A stretch of 64,000 bases of DNA from positions 108,509 to 172,508 of the forward strand of contig JAMPEV010000002.1 in NCBI GenBank assembly GCA_023664955.1, written 5' to 3'. Within the stretch, counting starts at the first letter, position 1; each line of letters begins with the position of its first letter. The DNA is from Duncaniella sp. GTDB taxonomy: Bacteria; Bacteroidota; Bacteroidia; Bacteroidales; Muribaculaceae. The position numbers were made by a program, and so were the translations under genes. Below are positions 45,701-52,792 of this stretch, piece after piece. Below the pieces are notes generated by a model that made no database searches, had not been told where the DNA came from, and was given only the letters and a program-made list of their open reading frames with translations.

Positions 45701-46075
45701 CTAATCATTCCCCTTATCGAGATATTTCGAATAGAGTTCCGCAAGCTGCACCGGGGTGATTCCCAACAATTTAATCCTATGGAAAATATCCTGGATTTCA
45801 CCCCCGAAAAACGCCTTTTGCCGCATTTCCCGGATTCGTCCACAGGCTCCATCCTCCACAAAGAACCCCACACCGCGACGATTGAAGATAACTCCTTCAC
45901 CACTGAGATAGTCATAGGTCCTCATCATTGTATTGGCGTTAACTTGCAGGCTGGCAGCATATTCTCTCACTGAGGGTATACGCTCGCCGGGATGGACAGC
46001 CCCCATCATAATCTCATCGCATATTTTATCGGCAATTTGCAGATAAATCGGCTTTACACCATCTTTAAACACCAT
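45701..46075 (-). CDS. GntR family transcriptional regulator (YtrA subfamily)
   Basis: A 124-residue regulator with an N-terminal winged helix (residues ~10-75: PIYLQIADKICDEIMMGAVHPGERIPSVREYAASLQVNANTMMRTYDYL in segments) and a short ~45-residue helical C-terminal part, the layout of the YtrA subfamily. Members repress adjacent ABC transporter operons and bind short palindromes. Here it is the third gene of an operon whose promoter carries the perfect palindrome at 47758-47777, so autorepression is likely. It starts 1 nt after the permease gene. Confidence 0.9.
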   Translation of the reverse strand: MVFKDGVKPIYLQIADKICDEIMMGAVHPGERIPSVREYAASLQVNANTMMRTYDYLSGEGVIFNRRGVGFFVEDGACGRIREMRQKAFFGGEIQDIFHRIKLLGITPVQLAELYSKYLDKGND

Positions 46076-46076
46076 C

Positions 46077-46859
46077 CTACCAACGATTTATGATTTCCAA
46101 TTCCCTAACACGTACATATACTGTCAGATAATTGAACACTGTGACCACGGCCCATACCCATGCTGCAATCGTATCCCAGTCCAACTCATTATACACATCG
46201 TTCTTGCGCAAAAAAGCCACTATCAAAAGCCCCGCAAACAACGTATACACCGCACCAACCACAAAAATTGATGCAAACGTCTTTAGAAAATGGTTTTTTG
46301 AGAAAAATACCGCACCTACCATGTAAATTGATTGATAGAACATGTACATTAGCACAAGCCCCCAGAATATGCCATCAGGGTAACTAAGACATTCTCCGCC
46401 CAAAAGCAGGCTTCCCCATGGCATATACATTGCCTCTTGGTGTATTACCAATCCAGTGTAAAGCACCCTAAACCAGTCGCACAACATTGCTGCCAAAAGC
46501 GAACCGATAATGAACAACGGAACCCCGGAAATCCAGCGCATGAGGAATTTCTCGAATCCCGATGCCGGACACATCAATGTATTTAACGCCGATACCGGAC
46601 GGCCTAATGATTTGAAAAGCCCGGAGGTGATTATAAGCCCCGATATAAAAATTATGATAACAAACCACCCTCCCTCGCTTATCACAGGGACTGCCGGTGA
46701 TATGGCATTCGAATAGCGTTCAAGATGTGCTATTAAAATCACCACGAGGAGCATGCATCCCACCATTCCTCCAAACATCAATAGGATTCTGCGCCAATCT
46801 TCTATGATATTCTTTTTGAAAAGCATCCCAAAACGTGAGATGTTAAATATTTGATTCAT
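46077..46859 (-). CDS. ABC transporter permease (membrane protein)
   Basis: A 260-residue integral membrane protein with about six hydrophobic segments (near 25-47, 65-85, 115-135, 165-190, 195-220, 225-250), no signal peptide and a basic cytosolic N-terminus. It has no close motif, as usual for ABC-2 type permeases, but its place 11 nt after an ABC ATPase and before a YtrA-type regulator fits the transporters of the Ytr/Bcr type, often linked to antimicrobial peptide or envelope stress. Substrate unknown. Confidence 0.78.
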   Translation of the reverse strand: MNQIFNISRFGMLFKKNIIEDWRRILLMFGGMVGCMLLVVILIAHLERYSNAISPAVPVISEGGWFVIIIFISGLIITSGLFKSLGRPVSALNTLMCPASGFEKFLMRWISGVPLFIIGSLLAAMLCDWFRVLYTGLVIHQEAMYMPWGSLLLGGECLSYPDGIFWGLVLMYMFYQSIYMVGAVFFSKNHFLKTFASIFVVGAVYTLFAGLLIVAFLRKNDVYNELDWDTIAAWVWAVVTVFNYLTVYVRVRELEIINRW

Positions 46860-46870
46860 ACTTCTTAAAG

Positions 46871-47716
46871 TTACTTTTCTGCGTTAAACATTTGATTAAT
46901 CAATTCTGGCTTGGCCATGGACAATTCAAAGAGGGATTCGAGGTTTATTTCCGTCTCTTCCCCGTCAATATTTTTGCTCACTATGAAAGTGCCTTCAATT
47001 CCCGGCTGGGCATAAAGAGCGCCGGCTATCGCTTCGCGATCATCACTCAATTCAAATTTCAGTTTCTTTGTAATATCTACGACACTCTCGCTTAGAAGCA
47101 CATGGGTATTATCCATCAACACCACATGGTCAAGTAATCGGTCTATGTCACGCACCTGGTGGGTGGAGATTATGATTGAACGGTCGTCAGTCATCTCTCC
47201 GGCCACAATACGCCGGAACGAGCTTTTACCGGGGATGTCCAATCCGTTAGTGGGTTCGTCCATCAGTAGCAATTTTGTATGGCAGGCCAATGCGAAACTT
47301 ATGAAAACCTTTTTCTTCTGTCCCATTGATAATTCACCGAGATGGATATCATCTTCCATACCAAATGACTTCAGATAGCGACGCATATCCCCTTTCGAGA
47401 ATTTAGGGTAGAATACCGAGTTAGCTTTTACGTATTGGCTTAGCCTGATTCGTGGTAATTCTATTTCCTCCGGTACGATGAACATATCTGACAGTGTTGA
47501 CGGCAATCGACGACACGTCTTCTCTCCCTCAAACAGCACCTCGCCATCATTCGGAATCAAAACTCCACATATAAGATACAACAATGTGGATTTCCCCACG
47601 CCATTACTCCCCAATAGTCCATACACGTTCCCTGGCCGAATGGACAAATTCAGACCATCAAGCACCATCCGACCCCGACGTCTGTACTTAAATGAAAGAT
47701 TCTTTACCTCAAGCAT
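46871..47716 (-). CDS. ABC transporter ATP-binding protein
   Basis: A 281-residue ABC ATPase. Walker A GSNGVGKST at 36-44, signature LSMGQ at 129-133, Walker B LLLMDEP at 149-155 and the H-loop in STHQVRD. The C-terminal ~60 residues (ELSDDREAIAGALYAQPG and on) are an accessory segment seen in drug/bacitracin-type ABC-2 exporters. First gene of the operon ATPase-permease-GntR-micropeptide, directly behind a well-formed promoter and operator. Confidence 0.92.
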   Translation of the reverse strand: MLEVKNLSFKYRRRGRMVLDGLNLSIRPGNVYGLLGSNGVGKSTLLYLICGVLIPNDGEVLFEGEKTCRRLPSTLSDMFIVPEEIELPRIRLSQYVKANSVFYPKFSKGDMRRYLKSFGMEDDIHLGELSMGQKKKVFISFALACHTKLLLMDEPTNGLDIPGKSSFRRIVAGEMTDDRSIIISTHQVRDIDRLLDHVVLMDNTHVLLSESVVDITKKLKFELSDDREAIAGALYAQPGIEGTFIVSKNIDGEETEINLESLFELSMAKPELINQMFNAEK

Positions 47717-47757
47717 TTTCGATATACTTTTAATGATTAATATTTTTATAATCTTAC

Positions 47758-47777
47758 TGTATTAGTGTACTAATACA
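47758..47777. promoter_or_regulatory. Operator palindrome of the GntR-ABC operon
   Basis: TGTATTAGTGTACTAATACA: two perfect 9-bp half sites TGTATTAGT / ACTAATACA around a 2-bp centre. It directly follows the -7 box (47781-47788) and covers the expected start point, ~40 nt before the ATPase ATG. This form and position fit a YtrA-subfamily GntR repressor site; the only GntR gene in the window is in the operon it would control. Confidence 0.75.
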
Positions 47778-47780
47778 CCG

Positions 47781-47811
47781 CAAAAGTATATAAACATTTT
47801 CATTTCACAAA
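47781..47811 (-). promoter_or_regulatory. Promoter of the ABC-GntR operon
   Basis: On minus TTTG (47811-47808), 19-nt spacer, TACTTTTG (47788-47781). Perfect match to the Bacteroidetes consensus. The region 47820-48011 upstream of it holds only a short hairpin GACGC/GCGTC at 47847-47860 and no gene. Confidence 0.8.
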
Positions 47812-48011
47812 ATTTTTTCGAAAAAACTTATAATATCCCCCTATCTGACGCTGTCGCGTCCTTTCATCACTTTTCGTTCCTTAACGATATTCTATGGAGC
47901 TTCCTCCCGAAATCATGCGACGCAGAAGCCGACCGAACATCTCATTTTCAACAAAAGTTACAGTTACCCTCGTTCTCCAAATCGGTCACATCATAGCAAC
48001 CAGGGACGGAA

Positions 48012-49031
48012 TCATTCCTTCACATCACGGGAAGACTCACTGTAGATTGTATTTAGCACAGTCTGACCCGCAGCTACGAGCGATTCCTTGTCAATATGAC
48101 GGAGATCGTCGCTGGCCGTATGCCACGTAGGCGGGAATGTTCCGGTCACGGAATTCTTCGACTCTATGATGTCGACAGTGGGTATTCCGGCCTCACTCAG
48201 AAAGATATGATCATCAACAACCGATCCTCCTGTCTTATTTACAAACTGTTCGCCGAAGCCCGAACGGTTAGCGATTGACCAAATCTTGTCAACAATTCGC
48301 GAGGCATAGCGGTCTGAGAAATATTCACGGTGGAACTGGGCATCCATCCCTCCCACCATGTCGAGAAGTATTCCGTACATTGGAAGCGAATCATTGGCGT
48401 AAGGCATATTCTTCACCCAATACTGTGTGCCAAGGCACCAAGAGTCGTCGTGCGATGAGAAGCCCGAGGCCTGGCCATAGTCCTCAGCATCCACAAAAAG
48501 GAGGTCAACCCCGATTTCCGGCTTCTCGATGTTGAGATGTCGAGCTATCTCAAGCAACACGGCCACACCGCTACCGCCATCGTTGGCCCCGGGTATCGGC
48601 TTCATCCTGTTCTCCTCGCTGTCATCACTATCGCCCCACGGACGAGTATCATAATGAGCCACAAGGAGAATCCTATCCTTTGCCTCAGGTTTGTAAGAAC
48701 CCATGATATTGGCAATAGGAAGGACCTCGTCGGTGAAGGCAGTCACTTCGCCATGCTGAATCTTTATGTCGGACGCACCATGTGCGGCAAGAGTGTTGAC
48801 TATGAAATCACGGCAAAGAGCATTGCCCTCGCTCCCTGGAACTCTGGGACCATAGTCAAGCTGAGTCTTAATATACATAAAAGCAGTGTCACCATCGAAT
48901 ATCACTGACGGTGTAATTGAATTAGCCTCTATATTCGTCGCAACCGAATTAACTGACCCCGGCTTCTTGCAGCCACAAGTCATCAGCCCGGCAACGAGCA
49001 GGATCACCCCTGCCACATTTGTATATCTCAT
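48012..49031 (-). CDS. M28 family metallopeptidase lipoprotein (glutaminyl-cyclase-like)
   Basis: A 339-residue zinc peptidase-fold protein. The signal MRYTNVAGVILLVAGLMTCGC has a lipobox ending in Cys (residue 19 or 21). Metal ligands of the M28/QC fold: VAHYDTRPWGDSD near 123-135, IPGANDGGSG near 147-156, FVDAEDYG near 174-181 and a later His in PPTWHTASDDLRH. The tryptophan-bearing YDTRPWGDSD form is shared with glutaminyl-peptide cyclotransferases, so pyroglutamate formation on exported proteins is as likely as aminopeptidase activity. Own promoter at 49064-49092. Confidence 0.85.
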   Translation of the reverse strand: MRYTNVAGVILLVAGLMTCGCKKPGSVNSVATNIEANSITPSVIFDGDTAFMYIKTQLDYGPRVPGSEGNALCRDFIVNTLAAHGASDIKIQHGEVTAFTDEVLPIANIMGSYKPEAKDRILLVAHYDTRPWGDSDDSEENRMKPIPGANDGGSGVAVLLEIARHLNIEKPEIGVDLLFVDAEDYGQASGFSSHDDSWCLGTQYWVKNMPYANDSLPMYGILLDMVGGMDAQFHREYFSDRYASRIVDKIWSIANRSGFGEQFVNKTGGSVVDDHIFLSEAGIPTVDIIESKNSVTGTFPPTWHTASDDLRHIDKESLVAAGQTVLNTIYSESSRDVKE

Positions 49032-49063
49032 GGAATTATAGTTACTTGCTGAGTTTCACATCG

Positions 49064-49092
49064 CAAAATTACAAAATTGTTACATCCCACAA
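49064..49092 (-). promoter_or_regulatory. Promoter of the M28 peptidase gene
   Basis: On minus TTG (49092-49090), 18-nt spacer, TAATTTTG (49071-49064), ~30 nt before the ATG at 49031. Confidence 0.65.
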
Positions 49093-49120
49093 TCAGAATC
49101 GTTACAAAATTATCATCGTG

Positions 49121-49140
49121 TTAACCATTATTAACCATTA
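49121..49140. repeat. Tandem 10-mer between divergent promoters
   Basis: TTAACCATTA occurs twice head to tail (49121-49130, 49131-49140), between the minus promoter of the peptidase and the plus promoter at 49174-49203. It could be a regulator site for either. Confidence 0.45.
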
Positions 49141-49173
49141 AGAAGATTTAACAAATCATTATAGCTTTTCGAT

Positions 49174-49203
49174 TGTATATATATAGAAAATAGCTACCTT
49201 TGC
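49174..49203 (+). promoter_or_regulatory. Promoter of the rod-shaped RNA candidate
   Basis: TTG at 49174-49176, 19-nt spacer, TACCTTTG at 49196-49203. Transcription should begin near 49210, 400 nt before the next gene. Confidence 0.75.
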
Positions 49204-49209
49204 GCGGAA

Positions 49210-49370
49210 TTTTCAGAACAGGCACCTGGTTTAACCCGCAACTCCCACAAGGACAGCTTCCTCACCGCCGGAAAGCGGCAGCGGCATCCCAGCGTCAAGC
49301 CCGGCTTAAATGAACCCCGGACCTCACTTACACCCGTGGGAACCTACCATAGGTTCATTGAACTTTTGCA
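49210..49370 (+). ncRNA. Candidate structured RNA, 4.5S-like rod of uncertain identity
   Basis: The stretch behind the promoter has no ORF and folds into a long rod: GGTTTAAC (49229-49236) pairs with GTCAAGCC (49295-49302), then CGC/GCG, GGA/TCC, GCT/AGC and CCGC/GCGG, capped by a loop containing GGAA (49271-49274). A second perfect hairpin GAACCTA-CCA-TAGGTTC follows at 49341-49357. Size, single-rod shape and the GGAA cap, with TCA five bases before it and CAGC five after, match the spacing in 4.5S SRP RNA. However the Ffh-binding symmetric loop (AGG opposite AGCA in E. coli) would here be Watson-Crick paired, so SRP identity is doubtful. A leader of the DUF2795 gene is the alternative. Confidence 0.5.
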
Positions 49371-49404
49371 ATCTCAAAGACACTAACGTCCCTTAAGATT
49401 TTAA

Positions 49405-49562
49405 GTAATTGTAAAAAAATAAGTTGGCATAAATTTTATGAACGATTTTTGAGGAATTTTTATTTCTAACTTAATGGCGCATAGCGCACTATGCAACTGA
49501 ATGTAAAAAATAAAAAACCAAAAAGATGAACAAAATTTACCAAGTTATTTTATGAAGATTAC
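49405..49562. repeat. Palindromic mini-element, copy C (~158 bp)
   Basis: Reverse-complement orientation of the copy at 14912-15070, about 85-90% alike by eye: GTAATTG... at the left, apical GCGCATAGCGCACTATGC near 49475-49492, ...AAGATTAC at the right. Flanked by TAA on both sides, suggesting a 3-bp target duplication. It separates the RNA candidate from the DUF2795 gene, 46 nt before its ATG. Confidence 0.85.
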
Positions 49563-49608
49563 TAAAGACCACAATCAAGAAATAATTTAAACTAAAAAAT
49601 ATAGAATC

Positions 49609-49830
49609 ATGTATTGGACATTGGAATTAGCATCAAAACTTGAAGACGCACCGTGGCCCGCAACAAAAGACGAGCTCATTGACTACGCAATGCGCTCCGG
49701 AGCACCCATGGAAGTCATCGAAAATCTCCAGGAAATGGAAGACGAAGGAGAAACTTACGAATGCATAGAAGACATCTGGCCCGACTACCCCTCAAAAGAA
49801 GACTTCTTCTTCAACGAAGAGGAATATTAA
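49609..49830 (+). CDS. DUF2795 family small acidic protein
   Basis: A 73-residue protein rich in Asp and Glu: MYWTLELASKLEDAPWPATK, DELIDYAMRSGAPMEVIENL, then a conserved acidic end with EDIWPDYPSKEDFFF. The WPATKDELIDYA pattern is the DUF2795 core, a short helical domain in many phyla; this compact form is widespread in Bacteroidetes. Function unknown; the helical core may bind nucleic acid or protein. A mini-element sits just upstream and a strong terminator follows at 49859-49907. Confidence 0.85.
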   Translation: MYWTLELASKLEDAPWPATKDELIDYAMRSGAPMEVIENLQEMEDEGETYECIEDIWPDYPSKEDFFFNEEEY

Positions 49831-49858
49831 TCGCCAAGAGTGACATAAACAAAAGACA

Positions 49859-49907
49859 ATCAATCGGATAAACAACCCTGCATTTGTTTGTCCGATTGAT
49901 TTTTTAT
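49859..49907 (+). terminator. Strong terminator after the DUF2795 gene
   Basis: ATCAATCGGA (49859-49868) pairs with TCCGATTGAT (49891-49900), extended inside by AAACAA/TTGTTT, followed by TTTTT. Confidence 0.88.
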
Positions 49908-49908
49908 G

Positions 49909-50001
49909 TTTTAGCCAAACAAATTCAATTTTGTAAGTAGTTGATGATTAAATTTATAACATTTTGTGTAAAATCCCCCAATCGGGTTTGTTTGGCTAAA
50001 A
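49909..50001. repeat. 15-bp inverted repeat pair, possible relic element
   Basis: TTTTAGCCAAACAAA (49909-49923) and TTTGTTTGGCTAAAA (49987-50001), perfect 15-bp inverted repeat 63 bp apart; a third partial copy TTTGGCTAAAA lies at 50211-50221. The enclosed sequence is AT-rich with no ORF. They look like terminal repeats of a lost or miniature element. The stretch 50002-50210 between them shows no gene. Confidence 0.5.
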
Positions 50002-50255
50002 TACATGCACTATTTCCATCTTCGTGAATACTGAAATATGCCCCTGATTTTATCCTCCGAAATCCTCCTGAGGTATAGAATTGGCACTATAATCCTTGAG
50101 GGAGAAGAGTATCCCATCTCTCCAATCTATTATCCAAGGTATTTCAATGCCATAACCATGTTCTCATCCTGCTATCGATTGTCATAGAATGACACTGAGT
50201 GACAATTTTATTTGGCTAAAAAAAGTATGAAATACGAGAGAGGTTTGCTGTAAAC

Positions 50256-50295
50256 CAGTGATAGCGGCACCTCTGAAGAGGTGTCGCTATCACTG
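50256..50295. terminator. 19-bp hairpin downstream of the small minus-strand ORF
   Basis: CAGTGATAGCGGCACCTCT (50256-50274) pairs with AGAGGTGTCGCTATCACTG (50277-50295), one wobble. It lies ~20 nt past the stop of the 74-codon frame at 50314-50538, suggesting that frame was or is transcribed. No T-tract. Confidence 0.45.
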
Positions 50296-50313
50296 ATTTG
50301 ATTCTGATTGCCA

Positions 50314-50538
50314 TCAACTGATGTTGACGATGTAGGAGTTCTGCAGGACCTCTTCAAGCGACTTGCCGTCAATTTTGACGGTATCCCAAACGCTATCGTC
50401 ACAAGGTATCATATAAAGGATTTCTCCCTTTGCGTAGTCGTGGGTGTCTTGGTTCTCGATTTGATAGATAGGGTATCTATCTGCATCCTTTTTGAATTTA
50501 AAAAACCGGAATGGGGCAATCCTCAGCATGAATACCAT
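50314..50538 (-). CDS. Small hypothetical protein (possibly a gene remnant)
   Basis: A 74-residue frame with protein-like composition: MVFMLRIAPFRFFKFKKDAD, then YPIYQIENQDTHDYAKGEIL and a C-terminus WDTVKIDGKSLEEVLQNSYI. I recognise no family. It is in a decayed tract between the DUF2795 gene and the arginine operon, with a strong hairpin after its stop. The opposite-strand frame over the same bases is a shadow. Could be a truncated relic of a longer gene. Confidence 0.4.
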   Translation of the reverse strand: MVFMLRIAPFRFFKFKKDADRYPIYQIENQDTHDYAKGEILYMIPCDDSVWDTVKIDGKSLEEVLQNSYIVNIS

Positions 50539-50578
50539 AAAAATTACCGTCCTCTACAGAATAAAAGATCATGTTGAA

Positions 50579-50767
50579 ATGGCCAACTTGCACATACGTA
50601 TCCATACCGCACCGACCAGACTCTATGGGAATAGAGAGGTGAAGGAGATGCTTGGAATCCAAGACAAACTACTATGGAAGTATCGTGAATTGTCGGATAT
50701 GACAAAGATGAAGATTTCGCAGTTACTCAAAGGAAACACATCCCATAACTGCCAATTTGAGGGATAA
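50579..50767 (+). pseudogene. Frameshifted helix-turn-helix (HTH_17-like) fragment
   Basis: From the ATG at 50579 the frame reads MANLHIRIHTAPTRLYGN then REVKEMLGIQDKLLWKYRE, very like the N-terminal half of the small excisionase/MerR-like DNA-binding proteins common on Bacteroides mobile elements. After KYRE the frame turns into unrelated residues (LSDMTKMKISQLL), while the +2 frame continues as IVGYDKDEDFAVTQRKHI then stop, close to the expected end of that domain. That is the signature of a frameshift followed by truncation. I take it as a dead relic of a mobile element. Confidence 0.55.
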
Positions 50768-50834
50768 ATCTGACAAATATTTATAATTTAGCAACGTATT
50801 TGGTTAGAAATATGGAAAATTGATATTTATTTTG

Positions 50835-50842
50835 TAATTTTG
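50835..50842 (+). promoter_or_regulatory. Promoter -7 element of the arginine operon
   Basis: TAATTTTG at 50835-50842, 48 nt before the ATG at 50890. No TTTG at the right distance upstream. I found no clear palindromic ARG box in the leader. Confidence 0.5.
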
Positions 50843-50889
50843 CAGCCAATTTTACATACTTCAATTTTCAATATTTTTCAATTAGTTAG

Positions 50890-51507
50890 ATGAACAATGA
50901 TCAGATAAAGGTGATATTCGCTGAGGACGAGCATGCAAAATATGCCGAGCAGATTGTCACTTTAATCTATGAATCGGCACTTCAGCGAGGCACCGGAATC
51001 GCCCGGCGTACTCCGGAGTATATCGCTCACAAGATTAAGAGCGGTAAGGCCGTGGTCGCCCTATGTGACGACCGGTTAATTGGGTTCAGCTACATAGAAA
51101 GCTGGGAACACGGTGATTATGTGGCCACTTCTGGCCTTATCGTTGATCCGGAGTTCCGACGATTGGGGTTGGCCGGTCGCATCAAGGCAAAGACATTTGA
51201 ACTTGCGCGCACCCGTTTTCCCTACGCTAAATTGTTCAGTATCACCACCTCCCTACCTGTGATGAAACTTAACAGCCAGATGGGCTATAAGCCTGTGACC
51301 TTCTCTGAGCTTACCGACGATGAGGAATTTTGGGCAGGATGCCAAGGGTGTAAGAACTATGACATCCTTCAGCGCAACAACCGCCGTATGTGTCTATGCA
51401 CCGGTATGCTCTTTGACCCGAAAGCCAAGCTTGAAAGGCAGTCAAAGCGCGCACCTTACGTGATGTGGATACACAATAAGATGAAGAAATTATTTCACTT
51501 AAAGTAA
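50890..51507 (+). CDS. GNAT N-acyltransferase, probable first enzyme of arginine synthesis
   Basis: A 205-residue GNAT-fold protein. The acyl-CoA pyrophosphate loop RRLGLAGR lies near 97-104, preceded by strand VATSGLIVDPEF. The C-terminal ~70 residues include Cys-rich stretches (CQGCKNYDILQRNNRRMCLC) that are not in simple GNATs. As the leading gene of argG-C-D-F'-B-E-H in a genome without a visible argA or argJ, it probably makes N-acetyl- or N-succinyl-glutamate. This context-based assignment fits the arrangement seen in Bacteroides arginine operons. Which acyl group it uses is not decided by the sequence. Confidence 0.8.
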   Translation: MNNDQIKVIFAEDEHAKYAEQIVTLIYESALQRGTGIARRTPEYIAHKIKSGKAVVALCDDRLIGFSYIESWEHGDYVATSGLIVDPEFRRLGLAGRIKAKTFELARTRFPYAKLFSITTSLPVMKLNSQMGYKPVTFSELTDDEEFWAGCQGCKNYDILQRNNRRMCLCTGMLFDPKAKLERQSKRAPYVMWIHNKMKKLFHLK

Positions 51508-51577
51508 TCCCAACATCGTTTTACTCTCTATCTCTCCCGCAAAATTCATATTTTAAACAATTTAAGAATACCCCAAC

Positions 51578-52792
51578 ATGGAAAATAATAAGAAAAAAGT
51601 AGTTCTCGCCTTCAGTGGCGGTCTTGATACATCATTCGCTGCAAAATATCTCTCAGAGGACCTCGGTTATGAAGTACACACCGCAATCGCCAATACCGGC
51701 GGCTTCTCGCCCGAAGAACTCGCTAAAATCGAGGAACGCGCCATGAAGCTCGGCGCAGCATCTCACGCAGCTTTGGATGTCACCGGCGACTACTATGACA
51801 AGAGCATCAAATACATGATTGCCGGCAATGTGCTCCGCAATGGCACTTACCCTATTAGCGTGTCGTCAGAGCGTATCTTCCAGGCAATTGCAATTATCGA
51901 GTATGCCAAGAAAATCGGGGCCGACGCTGTGGCCCACGGATCCACCGGAGCCGGTAATGACCAGGTGCGCTTCGACCTCACATTCCAAATCCTCGCCCCT
52001 GAAATCGAAATCATCACCCCGACACGCGACATGACCTTAACACGCGAGTATGAAATTGACTACCTTAAGAAGCATGGCATTGAGGCAGACTTTAAGAAGA
52101 TGGAATACTCGATCAACAAGGGGCTTTGGGGCACAAGTATCGGTGGTAAGGAAACCCTTCACTCCGAGCAGACTCTTCCCGAAAGTGCCTATCCAAGCCA
52201 GGTTACTGAGCATGACACTGAAAAGATGACTATCTCTTTCGTTAACGGTGAGATTACCGCGGTTAACGGCACAGAATATGCCAACAAGATTGATGCCATC
52301 CGCGAGGTTGAGCGACTTGGTTCACGCTACGGAATAGGCCGTGATATGCACATAGGCGACACAATCATCGGCATTAAGGGCCGCGTGGGATTTGAAGCCG
52401 CCGGCCCGATTCTGATCATCGCCGCTCACAAGATGCTCGAAAAGCACACACTCACCAAGTGGCAGCAGTATTGGAAAGATCAGATTGGCACATGGTACGG
52501 TATGTTCCTGCATGAGTCACAGTATCTTGAGCCGGTGATGCGCGACATGGAAAAATTCCTTGAGAGCTCTCAGCGCAATGTGACCGGAACTGTGGAACTT
52601 GAGCTTCGTCCTTACAGCTACACTCTCGTAGGCGTCGATTCTCCGTTCGACCTAATGAAAACCGATTTCGGCGAATATGGCGAGGTAAACAAGGCTTGGA
52701 GTGCCGATGATGTCAAGGGATTCACCAAAATCCTTGGCAACCAGATGAAGATTTACCATAACGTTCAAAAACGCAACGGCAAATGCGAGTAG
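51578..52792 (+). CDS. argG: Argininosuccinate synthase
   Basis: A 404-residue ATP-grasp-like (N-type ATP pyrophosphatase) enzyme joining citrulline and aspartate. AFSGGLDTS at 10-18 is the P-loop; GSTGAGNDQVRFD near 126-138 is the second signature. Sequence is of the type with a distinct C-terminal helix used for tetramerisation. It is the second gene of the operon; the stop overlaps argC by ten bases (ATGCGAGTAG), so translation is likely coupled. Confidence 0.95.
   Translation: MENNKKKVVLAFSGGLDTSFAAKYLSEDLGYEVHTAIANTGGFSPEELAKIEERAMKLGAASHAALDVTGDYYDKSIKYMIAGNVLRNGTYPISVSSERIFQAIAIIEYAKKIGADAVAHGSTGAGNDQVRFDLTFQILAPEIEIITPTRDMTLTREYEIDYLKKHGIEADFKKMEYSINKGLWGTSIGGKETLHSEQTLPESAYPSQVTEHDTEKMTISFVNGEITAVNGTEYANKIDAIREVERLGSRYGIGRDMHIGDTIIGIKGRVGFEAAGPILIIAAHKMLEKHTLTKWQQYWKDQIGTWYGMFLHESQYLEPVMRDMEKFLESSQRNVTGTVELELRPYSYTLVGVDSPFDLMKTDFGEYGEVNKAWSADDVKGFTKILGNQMKIYHNVQKRNGKCE

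Noticed and set aside
49210..49370. Firm annotation as SRP RNA (ffs)
   Set aside because: Shape and GGAA cap fit, but the conserved Ffh-binding internal loop is missing; left as an unidentified structured RNA.
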